Both the position numbers and the translations under genes were made by a program. From positions 2,346,001 through 2,410,000 of the forward strand of contig NZ_CAHJXL010000001.1 of assembly GCF_903645315.1 (NCBI RefSeq): a stretch of DNA of 64,000 bases, read 5' to 3'. This document shows positions 1-7,958 of this stretch, in pieces. This DNA is from Victivallis sp. Marseille-Q1083. Lineage in GTDB: Bacteria; Verrucomicrobiota; Lentisphaeria; Victivallales; Victivallaceae. The notes under the pieces were generated by a model that worked only from the letters and a program-made list of their open reading frames with translations, was not told the DNA's origin and made no database searches. The stretch's first letter is position 1; every line of letters begins with the position of its first letter.

Positions 1-341
1 CATTTCACACTTATCGTCCGCCGGCAGCCAAACAATTTCCGCCGGGAAGTCGTTCAATTAAAGAACTTGAGCCCATTAACTTAATTCAACATCGCCGATT
101 ATTCAAGCCGTCCGGGCACTTTTTTTGCGAGAATCGCGGTCCGGGGACGAAGAGAGAGGCTAAAAATTCGCCTTCCCGGCGCTTTTTTGTTGCCTTTCCG
201 GATTGACAGCCGCCCGGCCGGCGGTATATTGCTGACGAAGCCGGCTTGTCCGGCCGGGCTGCGTCCGGGTTGGCTGGGACCGGATGCCGAGTTGCCGGGG
301 AGCGCAGGAGGCGATTGCAACGCAGGAAAGGAAGGTGGCCT
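1..341. other. Left-edge stretch without a recognisable gene
   Basis: No open frame here looks like a gene. Frames in this interval are antisense or out-of-frame and rich in Arg and Pro, typical of chance reading in GC-rich DNA. A T-run after a short GC-rich segment (near 115-125) and another near 180-190 could belong to terminators of a gene left of the window, but neither stem is convincing. The last 20 bases carry the ribosome binding site of the next gene. Confidence 0.5.
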
Positions 342-680
342 ATGACCGATGAACAAGGTGAAGTCAAAGAAATTGCGGTGGAATACCGGATGAGCAGCAC
401 CTCCGACGGCCGCGGCTGGATCATTACGCCGGTACTGCATGCTTTGTCCTCGGTTCCGCGGCTGCTGATCGCTTCGCTGGAAATCGACGGGCATGAATTG
501 GTGCCGAGTTGCCGGATCGATTTGAAGGAGGGCGATAACCGGGTGGAATTGCCGGTGATGCGGGTGCTCAGTCCGCCCGGCTGTGAACTGGAAAACGGCC
601 GGATTTACCAATTTGTCCTGAAAATTCATTCGCGTTTCGGCGTCGAACTGATTCTCGAACAGCATTTGCCGTTGGGCTGA
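342..680 (+). CDS. Hypothetical small protein, possibly beta-strand rich
   Basis: A 112-residue cytosolic protein of unknown function. I place the start at the ATG at 342 because a purine-rich ribosome binding site (AGGAAAGGAAGG) precedes it by a few bases. The frame stays open upstream to 246, but that extension is Arg-rich and has no binding site. There is no signal peptide or membrane segment. Hydrophobic and charged residues alternate in the second half (SRIDLKEGDNRVELPVMRVL region), suggesting beta strands. It lies 52 bases upstream of the inositol-phosphatase-family gene on the same strand, so the two may be co-transcribed. No known family was recognised. Confidence 0.7.
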   Translation: MTDEQGEVKEIAVEYRMSSTSDGRGWIITPVLHALSSVPRLLIASLEIDGHELVPSCRIDLKEGDNRVELPVMRVLSPPGCELENGRIYQFVLKIHSRFGVELILEQHLPLG

Positions 681-732
681 TTTGTAAAACCTTTGGAAAA
701 CTGTATATTGAATCCGCAACGGAAGGAATGAT

Positions 733-1584
733 ATGACAGGCTATGAAGTAACTTCTCTGGTGGAGTTGTGTCGGGCGGCCGGCGAGATTGCTTATCGCTA
801 TTACGACGACCCGCCGCAGGAATTGAAGCAGGACCTTTCGGTGGTCACCGCGGCGGACCGGGCGATCGAACAATTTCTGGCAGCGGAATTCGACCGGCCG
901 GAAAATGGCAGTTATCTGATCGGGGAAGAAACGGTCGGCTTGCGCGATGAAGCGTATCTGGCGGCGGCTTTGGAGGCGGAATACTGCTGGATTGTCGATC
1001 CGATCGACGGCACGGCGCCTTATGCGACCCATTTCCCGGCCTGGGGGATTTCGATCGGCCTGATGCGGCGCGGCGTGCTGAGCGACGGCGCGATTTATCT
1101 GCCGGAGCAGGACCGGCTGCTGATTACCGAAAATGAGCTGGTCTGGGAATATCGCGGGATCAGGGCCGGGCAGCCGGAGCGCCGGCCGTTCGAGTTCGTC
1201 ACCCCGCCGCTGGAATCCGGCCGGCCGGTCGGAATTCCGCAGCGCTACGCCAAACACGGTGAAATTTCGTTCAGCAACCAGGTTTACGTCTGGTCCTGCT
1301 GTGTGGCCTCCTTTTACTACTTGTTCCAGGGCAAGTTGCTGGGATATTTGGTGTTTGCCAAACTCTGGGACATCGCCGCCGCGATGGCGATGCTGGCGCG
1401 CAGCAACTGGTGCATCCGCTCGACGGCCGGCCGGCCGTATGCCCTGGATTGGCGGCGCGGCGACTTCCGGCTGCAGCCGGGTGATGCGCACCGTTGGGAA
1501 TTGACCAGTCCGCTGGCGATCGGGGCGACGGAGGAGATCGTTTCCTATCTTTTGGCAAATGTGAATTTGCCGGAAAAACAATAA
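733..1584 (+). CDS. Inositol monophosphatase family protein
   Basis: A 283-residue Mg2+-dependent sugar- or inositol-phosphate phosphatase of the FIG/IMPase superfamily. Family hallmarks seen are K-x-D-x-S-V-V-T-x-A-D near residues 32-42, the metal-binding acidic pair in GEET (65-66), the DPIDGT motif at 89-94, and a C-terminal W-D-x-A-A near 214-218. In the family these residues bind two or three Mg2+ ions and the phosphate. The substrate could be inositol-1-phosphate, histidinol-phosphate or 3'-phosphoadenosine phosphate; the sequence does not decide. The ATG follows GGAAGG. The stop is 18 bases before rimO, so this probably begins a short operon with rimO and pgsA. Confidence 0.9.
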   Translation: MTGYEVTSLVELCRAAGEIAYRYYDDPPQELKQDLSVVTAADRAIEQFLAAEFDRPENGSYLIGEETVGLRDEAYLAAALEAEYCWIVDPIDGTAPYATHFPAWGISIGLMRRGVLSDGAIYLPEQDRLLITENELVWEYRGIRAGQPERRPFEFVTPPLESGRPVGIPQRYAKHGEISFSNQVYVWSCCVASFYYLFQGKLLGYLVFAKLWDIAAAMAMLARSNWCIRSTAGRPYALDWRRGDFRLQPGDAHRWELTSPLAIGATEEIVSYLLANVNLPEKQ

Positions 1585-1602
1585 GTTTTGGATCAGTGAT
1601 TT

Positions 1603-2970
1603 ATGGCAAAGCGAAAAGGAGCATCCCAAAGCGCCGCCGGCGGAGTATTTCTGGTCAGCCTGGGCTGTCCGAAGAATTTTGTTGATACCGAGGTGATGGC
1701 CGGCGGTCTGGTGAGCAGCGGTATCCGGTTGACTTTCGATCAGGAGGAGGCGGATACCGTCTTGATCAATACCTGTGCGTTTATCCCGGAAGCGCGGGAC
1801 GAAACGGTCGATGCGATCATGGAGGCGATCGATTGGAAAGCGGCTGGAAGCGGCCGCCGGGTCGTCGTCACCGGCTGCCTGATTCAATGGGACAAGGATC
1901 AGGAGTTCCGCAGTGAGTTTCCGGAGGTCGATCTGTGGTGCGGTGTGGACGAGGTGCCGCATCTGGCCGAACGGCTGCGGGAGTTGCGGCGGTCGCCGGC
2001 CGGGGCGTTGCCGGAAGTGTTCAGTTGTGCCGAACCGGCTTACCTGTACGACGAAACGACGCCGCGGCTGCAGTTGACTTTGCCGCACCTGGCCTATCTG
2101 AAAATTGCCGACGGCTGCGACAACCGCTGCAGTTATTGCAGCATCCCGAATATTCGCGGCAGTCTGCGCAGCCGTTCGATCGGCTCGGCGGTGGCGGAGG
2201 CGGAAAATTTGCGGCGGAATGGCGTCAGGGAACTGATCGTCATCGCCCAGGATGTCACCGCTTTCGGCCATGACCGGCAGGATGGGACGACGTTGGCCGG
2301 ACTGCTCCGGGAATTGGACCGGCTGCCGGGAAAATTCTGGATCCGTCTGCTGTACACCCATCCGGCCCATTTCACCGATGAATTGATCGAAGTGCTGGCG
2401 TCGTCGAACCATGTGTTGCCCTACCTGGATATCCCGCTGCAGCATATCGACGATGGAATTTTGCGCCGGATGGGGCGCAAAGTGACGCGGGGGCAGGTGG
2501 AAATGCTGCTGTCGCGTCTGCGGCAGGCGATTCCGGAGCTGACCTTGCGGACGACGTTCATCACCGGTTTTCCGGGCGAAGGCGACCGGGAATATGAAGC
2601 GTTGAAGGAGTTCGTCGGCCGGATGAAGTTCGAACGGCTCGGTGTATTCGCCTATTCGCCGGAACCGAATACGCCGGCGGCAGATTTTCCGGAGCAGGTC
2701 GATCTGGAAGTTGCCGAACAGCGGGCGGCGGAGCTGCTGGATTTGCAGCAGGCGTTGTCGCAGCGGTACAATGAGGCTTGGGTCGGCCGGGAACTGGAAG
2801 TGCTGGTCGATGCGGTGGAAGGGTGCCGGGCGACGGCGCGGAGCCGGATGGATGCGCCGGAAATCGACAATATCGTAACCGTGAAGGCTTCGCGGGAGTT
2901 GCGGCCGGGCGGCTTTTACAAGGTCAGGATTACCGGTGGCGACGAATTCGATCTGACGGCGGAATTATAA
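1603..2970 (+). CDS. rimO: Ribosomal protein S12 methylthiotransferase RimO
   Basis: A 455-residue radical-SAM methylthiotransferase. In the family it adds a methylthio group to the conserved Asp of ribosomal protein S12. The N-terminal UPF0004/MTTase domain begins with S-L-G-C-P-K-N and carries the three cysteines expected for one 4Fe-4S cluster (C22, C58, C92). The radical-SAM motif C-x3-C-x2-C is at C172, C176 and C179. The C-terminal ~65 residues form a TRAM domain. The SLGCPKN start and the short NIRGSLRSR segment after the SAM cysteines favour RimO over MiaB. The length is normal for the family. pgsA follows 21 bases downstream on the same strand. Confidence 0.95.
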   Translation: MAKRKGASQSAAGGVFLVSLGCPKNFVDTEVMAGGLVSSGIRLTFDQEEADTVLINTCAFIPEARDETVDAIMEAIDWKAAGSGRRVVVTGCLIQWDKDQEFRSEFPEVDLWCGVDEVPHLAERLRELRRSPAGALPEVFSCAEPAYLYDETTPRLQLTLPHLAYLKIADGCDNRCSYCSIPNIRGSLRSRSIGSAVAEAENLRRNGVRELIVIAQDVTAFGHDRQDGTTLAGLLRELDRLPGKFWIRLLYTHPAHFTDELIEVLASSNHVLPYLDIPLQHIDDGILRRMGRKVTRGQVEMLLSRLRQAIPELTLRTTFITGFPGEGDREYEALKEFVGRMKFERLGVFAYSPEPNTPAADFPEQVDLEVAEQRAAELLDLQQALSQRYNEAWVGRELEVLVDAVEGCRATARSRMDAPEIDNIVTVKASRELRPGGFYKVRITGGDEFDLTAEL

Positions 2971-2991
2971 GCGGTGGAAAGGAGAGAGACA

Positions 2992-3615
2992 ATGAAACGG
3001 AATCTGCCGAATATCCTGACGGTGGCGCGTATCGTTCTGATTTTCATCTTTTTGATTTTGGCGGCCAATGCCGGGGATGTCGACAGTACGACGCTGTCGA
3101 CCCGGGATCTGGTGATTCGGATCATTGCCGGCTGCCTGGCGATTATCGCCGGGGCGACTGATTTTCTCGACGGTTATCTGGCGCGCCGCTGGAAGGTGGT
3201 GACCGATTTCGGCGCCCTGATGGATCCGCTGGCCGATAAAATTTTCGTGACGGCGACGATGCTGATCGTCGTGGAATTCCGGTTGATGCCGGCCTGGATT
3301 GCGGTGGTGGTGATCTCCCGGGAGTTCATGGTGACCGGCTTGCGGATGCTGGCGGTGAAAAAGGGGGTGGTGATCAGTGCCGACCGCTGGGGAAAGTTGA
3401 AGACGGCGATGCAGATGGTCATGCTGTTCCTGGCCGGGATTTCCTGGGTCAATCTCTATGATCTGCGGGTCGATGTGGTGTGGGGAATCCGGCTGTGGTA
3501 TGTCTGGCTGGTATTTTTGTGGGCGATCGCGTTGATTACCGTCGGTTCCGGCCTCGGATATTTCATCAAATACCGGGCGCTGATCCGGCCGGACGAGCCG
3601 GTGGAAAACAATTGA
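2992..3615 (+). CDS. pgsA: CDP-diacylglycerol--glycerol-3-phosphate 3-phosphatidyltransferase
   Basis: A 207-residue integral membrane enzyme that makes phosphatidylglycerol phosphate, the first committed step of phosphatidylglycerol and cardiolipin synthesis. The CDP-alcohol phosphotransferase signature is complete: D57-x2-D60-G61-x2-A64-R65-x8-G74-x3-D78-x3-D82, the four aspartates binding the metal and CDP. About five hydrophobic segments are visible. I use the ATG at 2992, preceded by AAAGGAGAG; a GTG at 2974 is in frame but has no binding site. A loop near residues 27-38 (AGDVDSTTLSTR) is somewhat longer than in E. coli PgsA. A hairpin follows the stop. Confidence 0.93.
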   Translation: MKRNLPNILTVARIVLIFIFLILAANAGDVDSTTLSTRDLVIRIIAGCLAIIAGATDFLDGYLARRWKVVTDFGALMDPLADKIFVTATMLIVVEFRLMPAWIAVVVISREFMVTGLRMLAVKKGVVISADRWGKLKTAMQMVMLFLAGISWVNLYDLRVDVVWGIRLWYVWLVFLWAIALITVGSGLGYFIKYRALIRPDEPVENN

Positions 3616-3623
3616 AAAAATCG

Positions 3624-3655
3624 AATCCCGATTTGCCAAACGGTGAATCGGGATT
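3624..3655 (+). terminator. Stem-loop after pgsA
   Basis: A perfect 10-bp inverted repeat (AATCCCGATT / AATCGGGATT) with a 12-base loop lies nine bases after the pgsA stop. It is followed by ATATTAAA rather than a clean T-run, so it may be a modest intrinsic terminator or a 3'-end stabiliser. It separates the pgsA operon from the tRNA gene. Confidence 0.6.
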
Positions 3656-3678
3656 ATATTAAACCCATTCTATATGCC

Positions 3679-3768
<90 letters not shown>

Positions 3769-3935
3769 TTTTGTTTTATCCAACTGAGAGTAAGTGGTTG
3801 CGGCAGCTTGTGGTGAGACTGTCGTCGCTGGGATAACTGTTGCAGAAACCTTGTTGCCAGGAAGGATGCCGGGCGATTTCAGCCGCCACAATTCTTCGCG
3901 TCCGGCGTTGGCTCGGAAAGGACCGGAAAAATCGA

Positions 3936-5315
3936 TTATTTCGCCGTCTTTTGCAGCTTTGCCACTTTGGGCGTTTTCGTCGGTTTGGGCCGGCGGGGCG
4001 GCGGTTGCGGCGGCGCTGGTTGCCGGATGCCTCTCAGCGGCCAGTAACGGCGGGCCAGCCGCGGCAGTTCGATGGTCGATTGGGGTTCTACTTCGGGCAG
4101 CCTGACCGCGTTGCGCGGAATCGCGCCGGATTTGAACAGCGCCAGTTTGGCCGCCGCCGGACCGATCAATTCATACAGAATGGAGGACGCCAGAACGATG
4201 GTGAGCATGGTGTTGCCGACTTCCGGCGATAGGATTCGCTGCCCCATGAAAGCCAGGCCGATCGCCACGCCGGCTTGCGGAATCAGTGCCAGCCCCAGGT
4301 AATTTTTGATTTCCCGGCTGCTGCCGACCGCGGCACAGCCGAAATAAGCGCCCAGGTATTTGCCGGCGATCCGGATCAGGAAATAGGATACCCCGATCAG
4401 GCCGACCGACCCGAGGATCCGCAGGTCGAAGCTCATACCGGAAACGATGAAGAAAATCGACATCACCGGCGGCGTGAAGCGGTTGATCTGCTTGAACAGC
4501 GTCTTATCCCGCGTCAGGTTGATGTACGTGGCGCCGAAAACCATGCAGGCGAGCAGTGGGGAAATTTCGAAAACATCGCACAAGCCTGAAATGCCGAGCA
4601 GCATGGCCAGCGCCAGGATCAGCCGGTTTTCCCGGCTGCGCTGCGGGGTGAGCAATTTGCTCAGGATGAGCCCGCAGAGAAAACCGATGCCGAGGGCGGC
4701 GAGGTTGTAGACGATTGGCAGCAGGATTCCGGCCAGCGATACTTCGCCCCGCGTATTCTCCAGCGCCATCACCGCGCTGAAAGCGAGCAGGCAGATGACG
4801 TCGTCCAACGCCACCACCTGCAGCAGCGTATTGACGAATTCCCCCTTGGCGCGGTACTGGTTGATGGTCATCATGGTGCTGGCCGGGGCGGTGGCGGTGG
4901 CGATCGCCCCCAGCAGCATCGAAAACAGCCAATCCAGGTTCAGCACCCAGTGCATGAACAGCATGATCAGAATGCCGGCCAGCAGCGCTTCCGCCGCGGT
5001 CACGACGACAATTTTGGCCCCCGTCTGCTTCATCACCTCTTTTTTGAAGAATTTGGCGACGCCGAACGCGATGAAAGCCAGCGCAATGTCGGAGACAAAC
5101 CCCATGTCATGGATCACATGGCGCGGCACCGCATTCAGCACGCAGGGTCCCAGCAGAATCCCGGCCAGAATGTAGCCGGTGACGTTGGGGAGTTTGGCCA
5201 GCTTGGTCAGGCGGGTCACCAGAAAACCGGAAAACAGAATCAGCGACAACGCGACTAGAATCACCGTGGCGTTGTTGAAGTGATCGTAAAATGAACTGAT
5301 GGCTATCGTCGGCAT
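3936..5315 (-). CDS. Cation:proton antiporter (CPA2/Kef type)
   Basis: A 459-residue inner-membrane protein with 12-13 hydrophobic segments, exchanging Na+ or K+ for protons. After a short polar N-terminus, the first helices contain the typical GYILAGILLGP motif of CPA2 antiporters at about residues 46-56. There is no C-terminal TrkA-N nucleotide-binding domain as in KefB/KefC; the protein ends in a ~50-residue Pro/Lys/Arg-rich cytosolic tail, so it is closer to NapA-type antiporters. The ATG at 5315 is preceded on its strand by an AGGA site. The XRE gene just downstream on the same strand (5669-5337) reads toward it, 21 bases away, so the two may form one transcript with the regulator first. 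Confidence 0.88.
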   Translation of the reverse strand: MPTIAISSFYDHFNNATVILVALSLILFSGFLVTRLTKLAKLPNVTGYILAGILLGPCVLNAVPRHVIHDMGFVSDIALAFIAFGVAKFFKKEVMKQTGAKIVVVTAAEALLAGILIMLFMHWVLNLDWLFSMLLGAIATATAPASTMMTINQYRAKGEFVNTLLQVVALDDVICLLAFSAVMALENTRGEVSLAGILLPIVYNLAALGIGFLCGLILSKLLTPQRSRENRLILALAMLLGISGLCDVFEISPLLACMVFGATYINLTRDKTLFKQINRFTPPVMSIFFIVSGMSFDLRILGSVGLIGVSYFLIRIAGKYLGAYFGCAAVGSSREIKNYLGLALIPQAGVAIGLAFMGQRILSPEVGNTMLTIVLASSILYELIGPAAAKLALFKSGAIPRNAVRLPEVEPQSTIELPRLARRYWPLRGIRQPAPPQPPPRRPKPTKTPKVAKLQKTAK

Positions 5316-5336
5316 TCGTGGTTCCTGTTGAAAAAT

Positions 5337-5669
5337 TCAATGTTTCGGGAAGAATCGTTTTACCGGTTCCTCCAGCGCCTTGCCCAGTTTGCCGGCCGCC
5401 TTGCGGGTCAGCTTGCGTTTGCCGTTTTCATAATCGCTGATTGCCGCTTGCGCAATGCCGGATTTCCTGGCGAGTTCGGATTGAGTCAATTCGTGTTTCA
5501 GACGAATGGCGGCCAGCCTTTCGCCGGGCGTTTCCGGCGGTAGCGGCATGGCTTCGCCGCCGCTGACGACTTCGAGGTCAAAATGTTTTTTCAGGCAATC
5601 GAAAACCTCGCTGCCGCCTTCGCCGTTCAGCGCGATTTCCGTATATGGCGACTTGATTACAAGCAGCAT
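5337..5669 (-). CDS. XRE-family helix-turn-helix protein, antitoxin-like
   Basis: A 110-residue cytosolic DNA-binding protein. Residues ~1-45 form a small alpha/beta N-terminal part. Residues ~50-105 are a Cro/CI helix-turn-helix (R-L-A-A-I-R-x3-E-L-T-Q-S-E-L-A-x-K-S-G-I-x3-A-I-S-D-Y-E-N-G). This layout resembles HigA- or HicB-like antitoxins, but no toxin-sized gene adjoins it; the next gene downstream is the antiporter, 21 bases away. It could therefore regulate the antiporter. The upstream region carries an AT-rich imperfect palindrome that may be its own operator. Confidence 0.75.
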   Translation of the reverse strand: MLLVIKSPYTEIALNGEGGSEVFDCLKKHFDLEVVSGGEAMPLPPETPGERLAAIRLKHELTQSELARKSGIAQAAISDYENGKRKLTRKAAGKLGKALEEPVKRFFPKH

Positions 5670-5688
5670 ACAGACGTCCCCTGTGGTT

Positions 5689-5721
5689 AAAATATATCGT
5701 ATAATATCACAAAATATATTA
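5689..5721 (-). promoter_or_regulatory. AT-rich palindrome upstream of the XRE gene
   Basis: AAATATAT and ATATATT arms are separated by about 17 bases that include TATAAT-like sequence. It sits 20-50 bases upstream of the XRE start, where a promoter overlapped by an autoregulatory operator would be expected. AT-rich DNA often gives such arms by chance. Confidence 0.35.
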
Positions 5722-5852
5722 CTTTCAAGCTGGAAATTTATTTAATTTCGACTGTTTGACGGTTAAGCCGTCGTTTGGCGGGAAGCGTTGAACTCGAAAG
5801 TATTGGGGCACGGAGATTTTGAGCACACACCATGAATACGGTCAATTCAGAT

Positions 5853-5880
5853 TTGCAAAACAACCGGAAAATGATATGAT
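5853..5880 (+). promoter_or_regulatory. Sigma-70-type promoter for the MRJP-like gene
   Basis: TTGCAA (5853-5858) and TATGAT (5875-5880) are separated by 16 bases, with a leader of roughly 90 bases before the ATG at 5974. No gene lies in 5670-5973 apart from these control sequences. Confidence 0.5.
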
Positions 5881-5973
5881 AATGAAGGGGATAATTTGGT
5901 CGCTTTTCAATGGTCCGAAAATCATTTTTCGACGGGAAAATGGTAATTTTAACTTTCCGGGAGGAGAAGTGTA

Positions 5974-7041
5974 ATGAAAAAGTTTCTTTGGGCGGCGGTC
6001 TGGGTGGCGGCGGTCTGGGGCGGCGATCCGCTGACGATGCAGGCGGAAACGGTTGAGCCGGTCGCTTCATTTCAGGGAATGCAGGTGACCGGCATCGCCG
6101 TCGCCGACGATGGAAGGATGTTTGTCAATTTTCCAAGATGGCGGGAAGGGGTACCGTATTCGGTCATGGAAATCGGCAGGGACGGGGCCCGGAAGCCTTA
6201 TCCCGACCCGGCGACCAACGCCTGGGAGATCGGCGATGAAGTCGTGCCGGATCGTTTCATCTGCGTGCAGTCGGTGGTCGCCCACGGTGGCCGGCTGTAT
6301 GTGCTCGACACCAAAAATCCGCTGATGAAAGGCATTGTCGCGCCGCCGACGATTTATGTTTACGACCTGAATACGGATGCCTTGGTCAGGACCTACCCGT
6401 TGACGGAAGCGGTTCACTTGAATTCCTATGTCAACGATTTGCGCGTCGACGACAAAAACGACAAAATTTATCTGACCGATTCCGGCGCGCCGGGGCTGAT
6501 CGTCCTGGATCTTGTTTCAGGCGGGAATTACCGGCTGCTCGATCATCATCCGTTCACGACCGCTGAAGTGGATCAACTGACGATCGGCGGGGTGAAATAC
6601 GCCGGCAGGGTGCATGCCGACGGCATTGCGCTGGACCGCGAACACGACATCCTTTATTTTCATCCGCTTTCCGGCTATACGCTGTACGGCATTCCGACCG
6701 GACAGCTGATCGAGCGCCGGATTGATGAGAAAAATATTTTCAAGCTGAAAACGCCCGCGCCCGACGGCATGATCATGGCGGAAAACGGCGACCTTATTAT
6801 GGGGGACCTGGAAAAGAATGCGATTGTTTACCTGACGCCGGACCGGAAGGAATTGCGGACTCTGGCGGCCGATGGCGGTATTTGCTGGCCGGATACCTTC
6901 GCGATCTATGACGGCTTTCTGTATTTTACCAACTCGCGCATTCATGAAGCGCAGGGGGATATTTCGCGGATGGTATTTTCCGTCGACCGGGTTGCACTGC
7001 CGGATAACCAGAAAATTTTTGAGAAGGAGGGAGCGTTATGA
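5974..7041 (+). CDS. Exported MRJP/yellow-like beta-propeller protein
   Basis: A 355-residue protein with an N-terminal signal peptide (MKKFLWAAVWVAAVWG, likely cleaved near AQA at about 22-26) followed by a six-bladed beta-propeller of the major royal jelly protein / Yellow type, related to SMP-30 lactonases. Family-like segments include the DDGRMFVNFPRW stretch near residue 45, VNDLRVD near 155, and late D-G-I-A-L-D and T-N-S-R motifs. Bacterial members are of uncertain function; some are annotated as L-dopachrome tautomerase-related or gluconolactonase-like. The ATG follows GGGAGGAGAAG, a strong binding site. The stop overlaps the next gene by four bases (ATGA), so the two are translationally coupled. 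Confidence 0.85.
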   Translation: MKKFLWAAVWVAAVWGGDPLTMQAETVEPVASFQGMQVTGIAVADDGRMFVNFPRWREGVPYSVMEIGRDGARKPYPDPATNAWEIGDEVVPDRFICVQSVVAHGGRLYVLDTKNPLMKGIVAPPTIYVYDLNTDALVRTYPLTEAVHLNSYVNDLRVDDKNDKIYLTDSGAPGLIVLDLVSGGNYRLLDHHPFTTAEVDQLTIGGVKYAGRVHADGIALDREHDILYFHPLSGYTLYGIPTGQLIERRIDEKNIFKLKTPAPDGMIMAENGDLIMGDLEKNAIVYLTPDRKELRTLAADGGICWPDTFAIYDGFLYFTNSRIHEAQGDISRMVFSVDRVALPDNQKIFEKEGAL

Positions 7042-7664
7042 AAGTACTGTTGCTGAATGGAAGCCCGCACCGGGATGGTTGTGTATTCACCGCGCTGAGC
7101 GAGGTCGCCGAGGCGTTGCGGAGCAATGGCGTGGAATCGGAATTCTTTCAGATCGGCAACCGGGCGGTCCAGGGCTGTATCGGCTGTCTGCACTGTGCCG
7201 ACGGCAACGACGGCTGCGTATTCAAGGAGCCGCTTTATACCGAGCTGGTGGCGCAATGCCGGGGCTGTGACGGCATTGTGATCGGGGCGCCGGTTTATTA
7301 TGCCGGACCGCCGGGAAGCCTCTGTGCGCTCCTCGACCGGTTGTTCTTTTCGGCGGGAAAATATTTGAAATATAAGCCGGGCGCCTGTGTGGTCAACTGC
7401 CGGCGCGGCGGAGCGAGCGCCGCTTTCGACCGGCTGAACAAATATTTTACGATCAATCAGATGCCGGTGGCGTCATCGCAGTATTGGAACTCGACGCACG
7501 GTTTTACGCCCGACGAAGTCCGCCGTGATCTGGAAGGGCTGCAGACGATGCGGACGCTCGGCAACAACCTGGCTTATCTGTTGAAGAGTGTTGCGAAGGC
7601 GGAGGTGGTACGTCCGGAACCGGAAGAACCGGTCTATACCAATTTTATCGGAACGACTCAATAG
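7038..7664 (+). CDS. Flavodoxin-like NADPH-dependent FMN reductase
   Basis: A 208-residue cytosolic flavoprotein. The N-terminus has the FMN phosphate-binding pattern L-L-N-G-S-P-H-R-D-G (residues 5-14). A cysteine-bearing segment C-I-G-C-L-H-C (about 53-59) is typical of iron-sulfur-flavoprotein-like or multimeric flavodoxin WrbA-type reductases, and the G-A-P-V-Y-Y motif (about 83-88) contacts the isoalloxazine ring. It probably passes electrons from NAD(P)H to FMN and on to a quinone or other acceptor. Its start overlaps the MRJP-like gene by four bases, implying a shared redox or detoxification role, which is inference. Confidence 0.87.
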   Translation: MKVLLLNGSPHRDGCVFTALSEVAEALRSNGVESEFFQIGNRAVQGCIGCLHCADGNDGCVFKEPLYTELVAQCRGCDGIVIGAPVYYAGPPGSLCALLDRLFFSAGKYLKYKPGACVVNCRRGGASAAFDRLNKYFTINQMPVASSQYWNSTHGFTPDEVRRDLEGLQTMRTLGNNLAYLLKSVAKAEVVRPEPEEPVYTNFIGTTQ

Positions 7665-7910
7665 TACGGCATTTCTTGCAACCGTAAAGTGACGCCTTGC
7701 TCCATCTGGGAGGAATAAGTCAGTTTCGACCGGTAAATATTTGCTTTCCTGCGGCAGATGGTTTCGCCGCTCTTGCCGTTGATTGGAAGCGTCGATGCGT
7801 TGGAGTCTGAAAACGCCCGCCGGCGGCTGTGATCCGGTGTGGGGGTAGCCTTGATGCCGTTCAGGCGTAATGGTTCCGATGTCATTGCGGCTCAGGCTGA
7901 AAAATCAACG

Positions 7911-7952
7911 AAAGTCAGGTTGACTTCCGCTTCCGGAAGGCAACCTGACTTT
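7911..7952 (-). terminator. Intrinsic terminator after the GH36 gene
   Basis: A 12-bp perfect inverted repeat (AAAGTCAGGTTG / CAACCTGACTTT), with inner pairing of CTTCC and GGAAG, begins six bases beyond the GH36 stop. On the minus strand it is followed by a T-rich run (CGTTGATTTTTC). The remaining 7665-7910 has no gene that I can support. Confidence 0.85.
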
Positions 7953-7958
7953 CTGAAG

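Noticed and set aside
568-2445. Long antisense reading frame opposite the phosphatase and rimO genes
   Set aside because: Composition is Arg/Pro/Gln-rich, there is no family match, and it lies opposite two well-supported genes. The same applies to antisense frames at 15615-17105, 17313-18326, 20455-21633, 23225-24790, 38701-40071, 54763-56763 and 59818-61338.
5337-5669. XRE protein as antitoxin of a toxin-antitoxin pair
   Set aside because: No toxin-sized frame adjoins it; the neighbour is the antiporter.
7658-7885. 75-residue minus-strand frame next to the flavodoxin-like gene
   Set aside because: No ribosome site and no family resemblance; it lies beyond the terminator of the GH36 operon.
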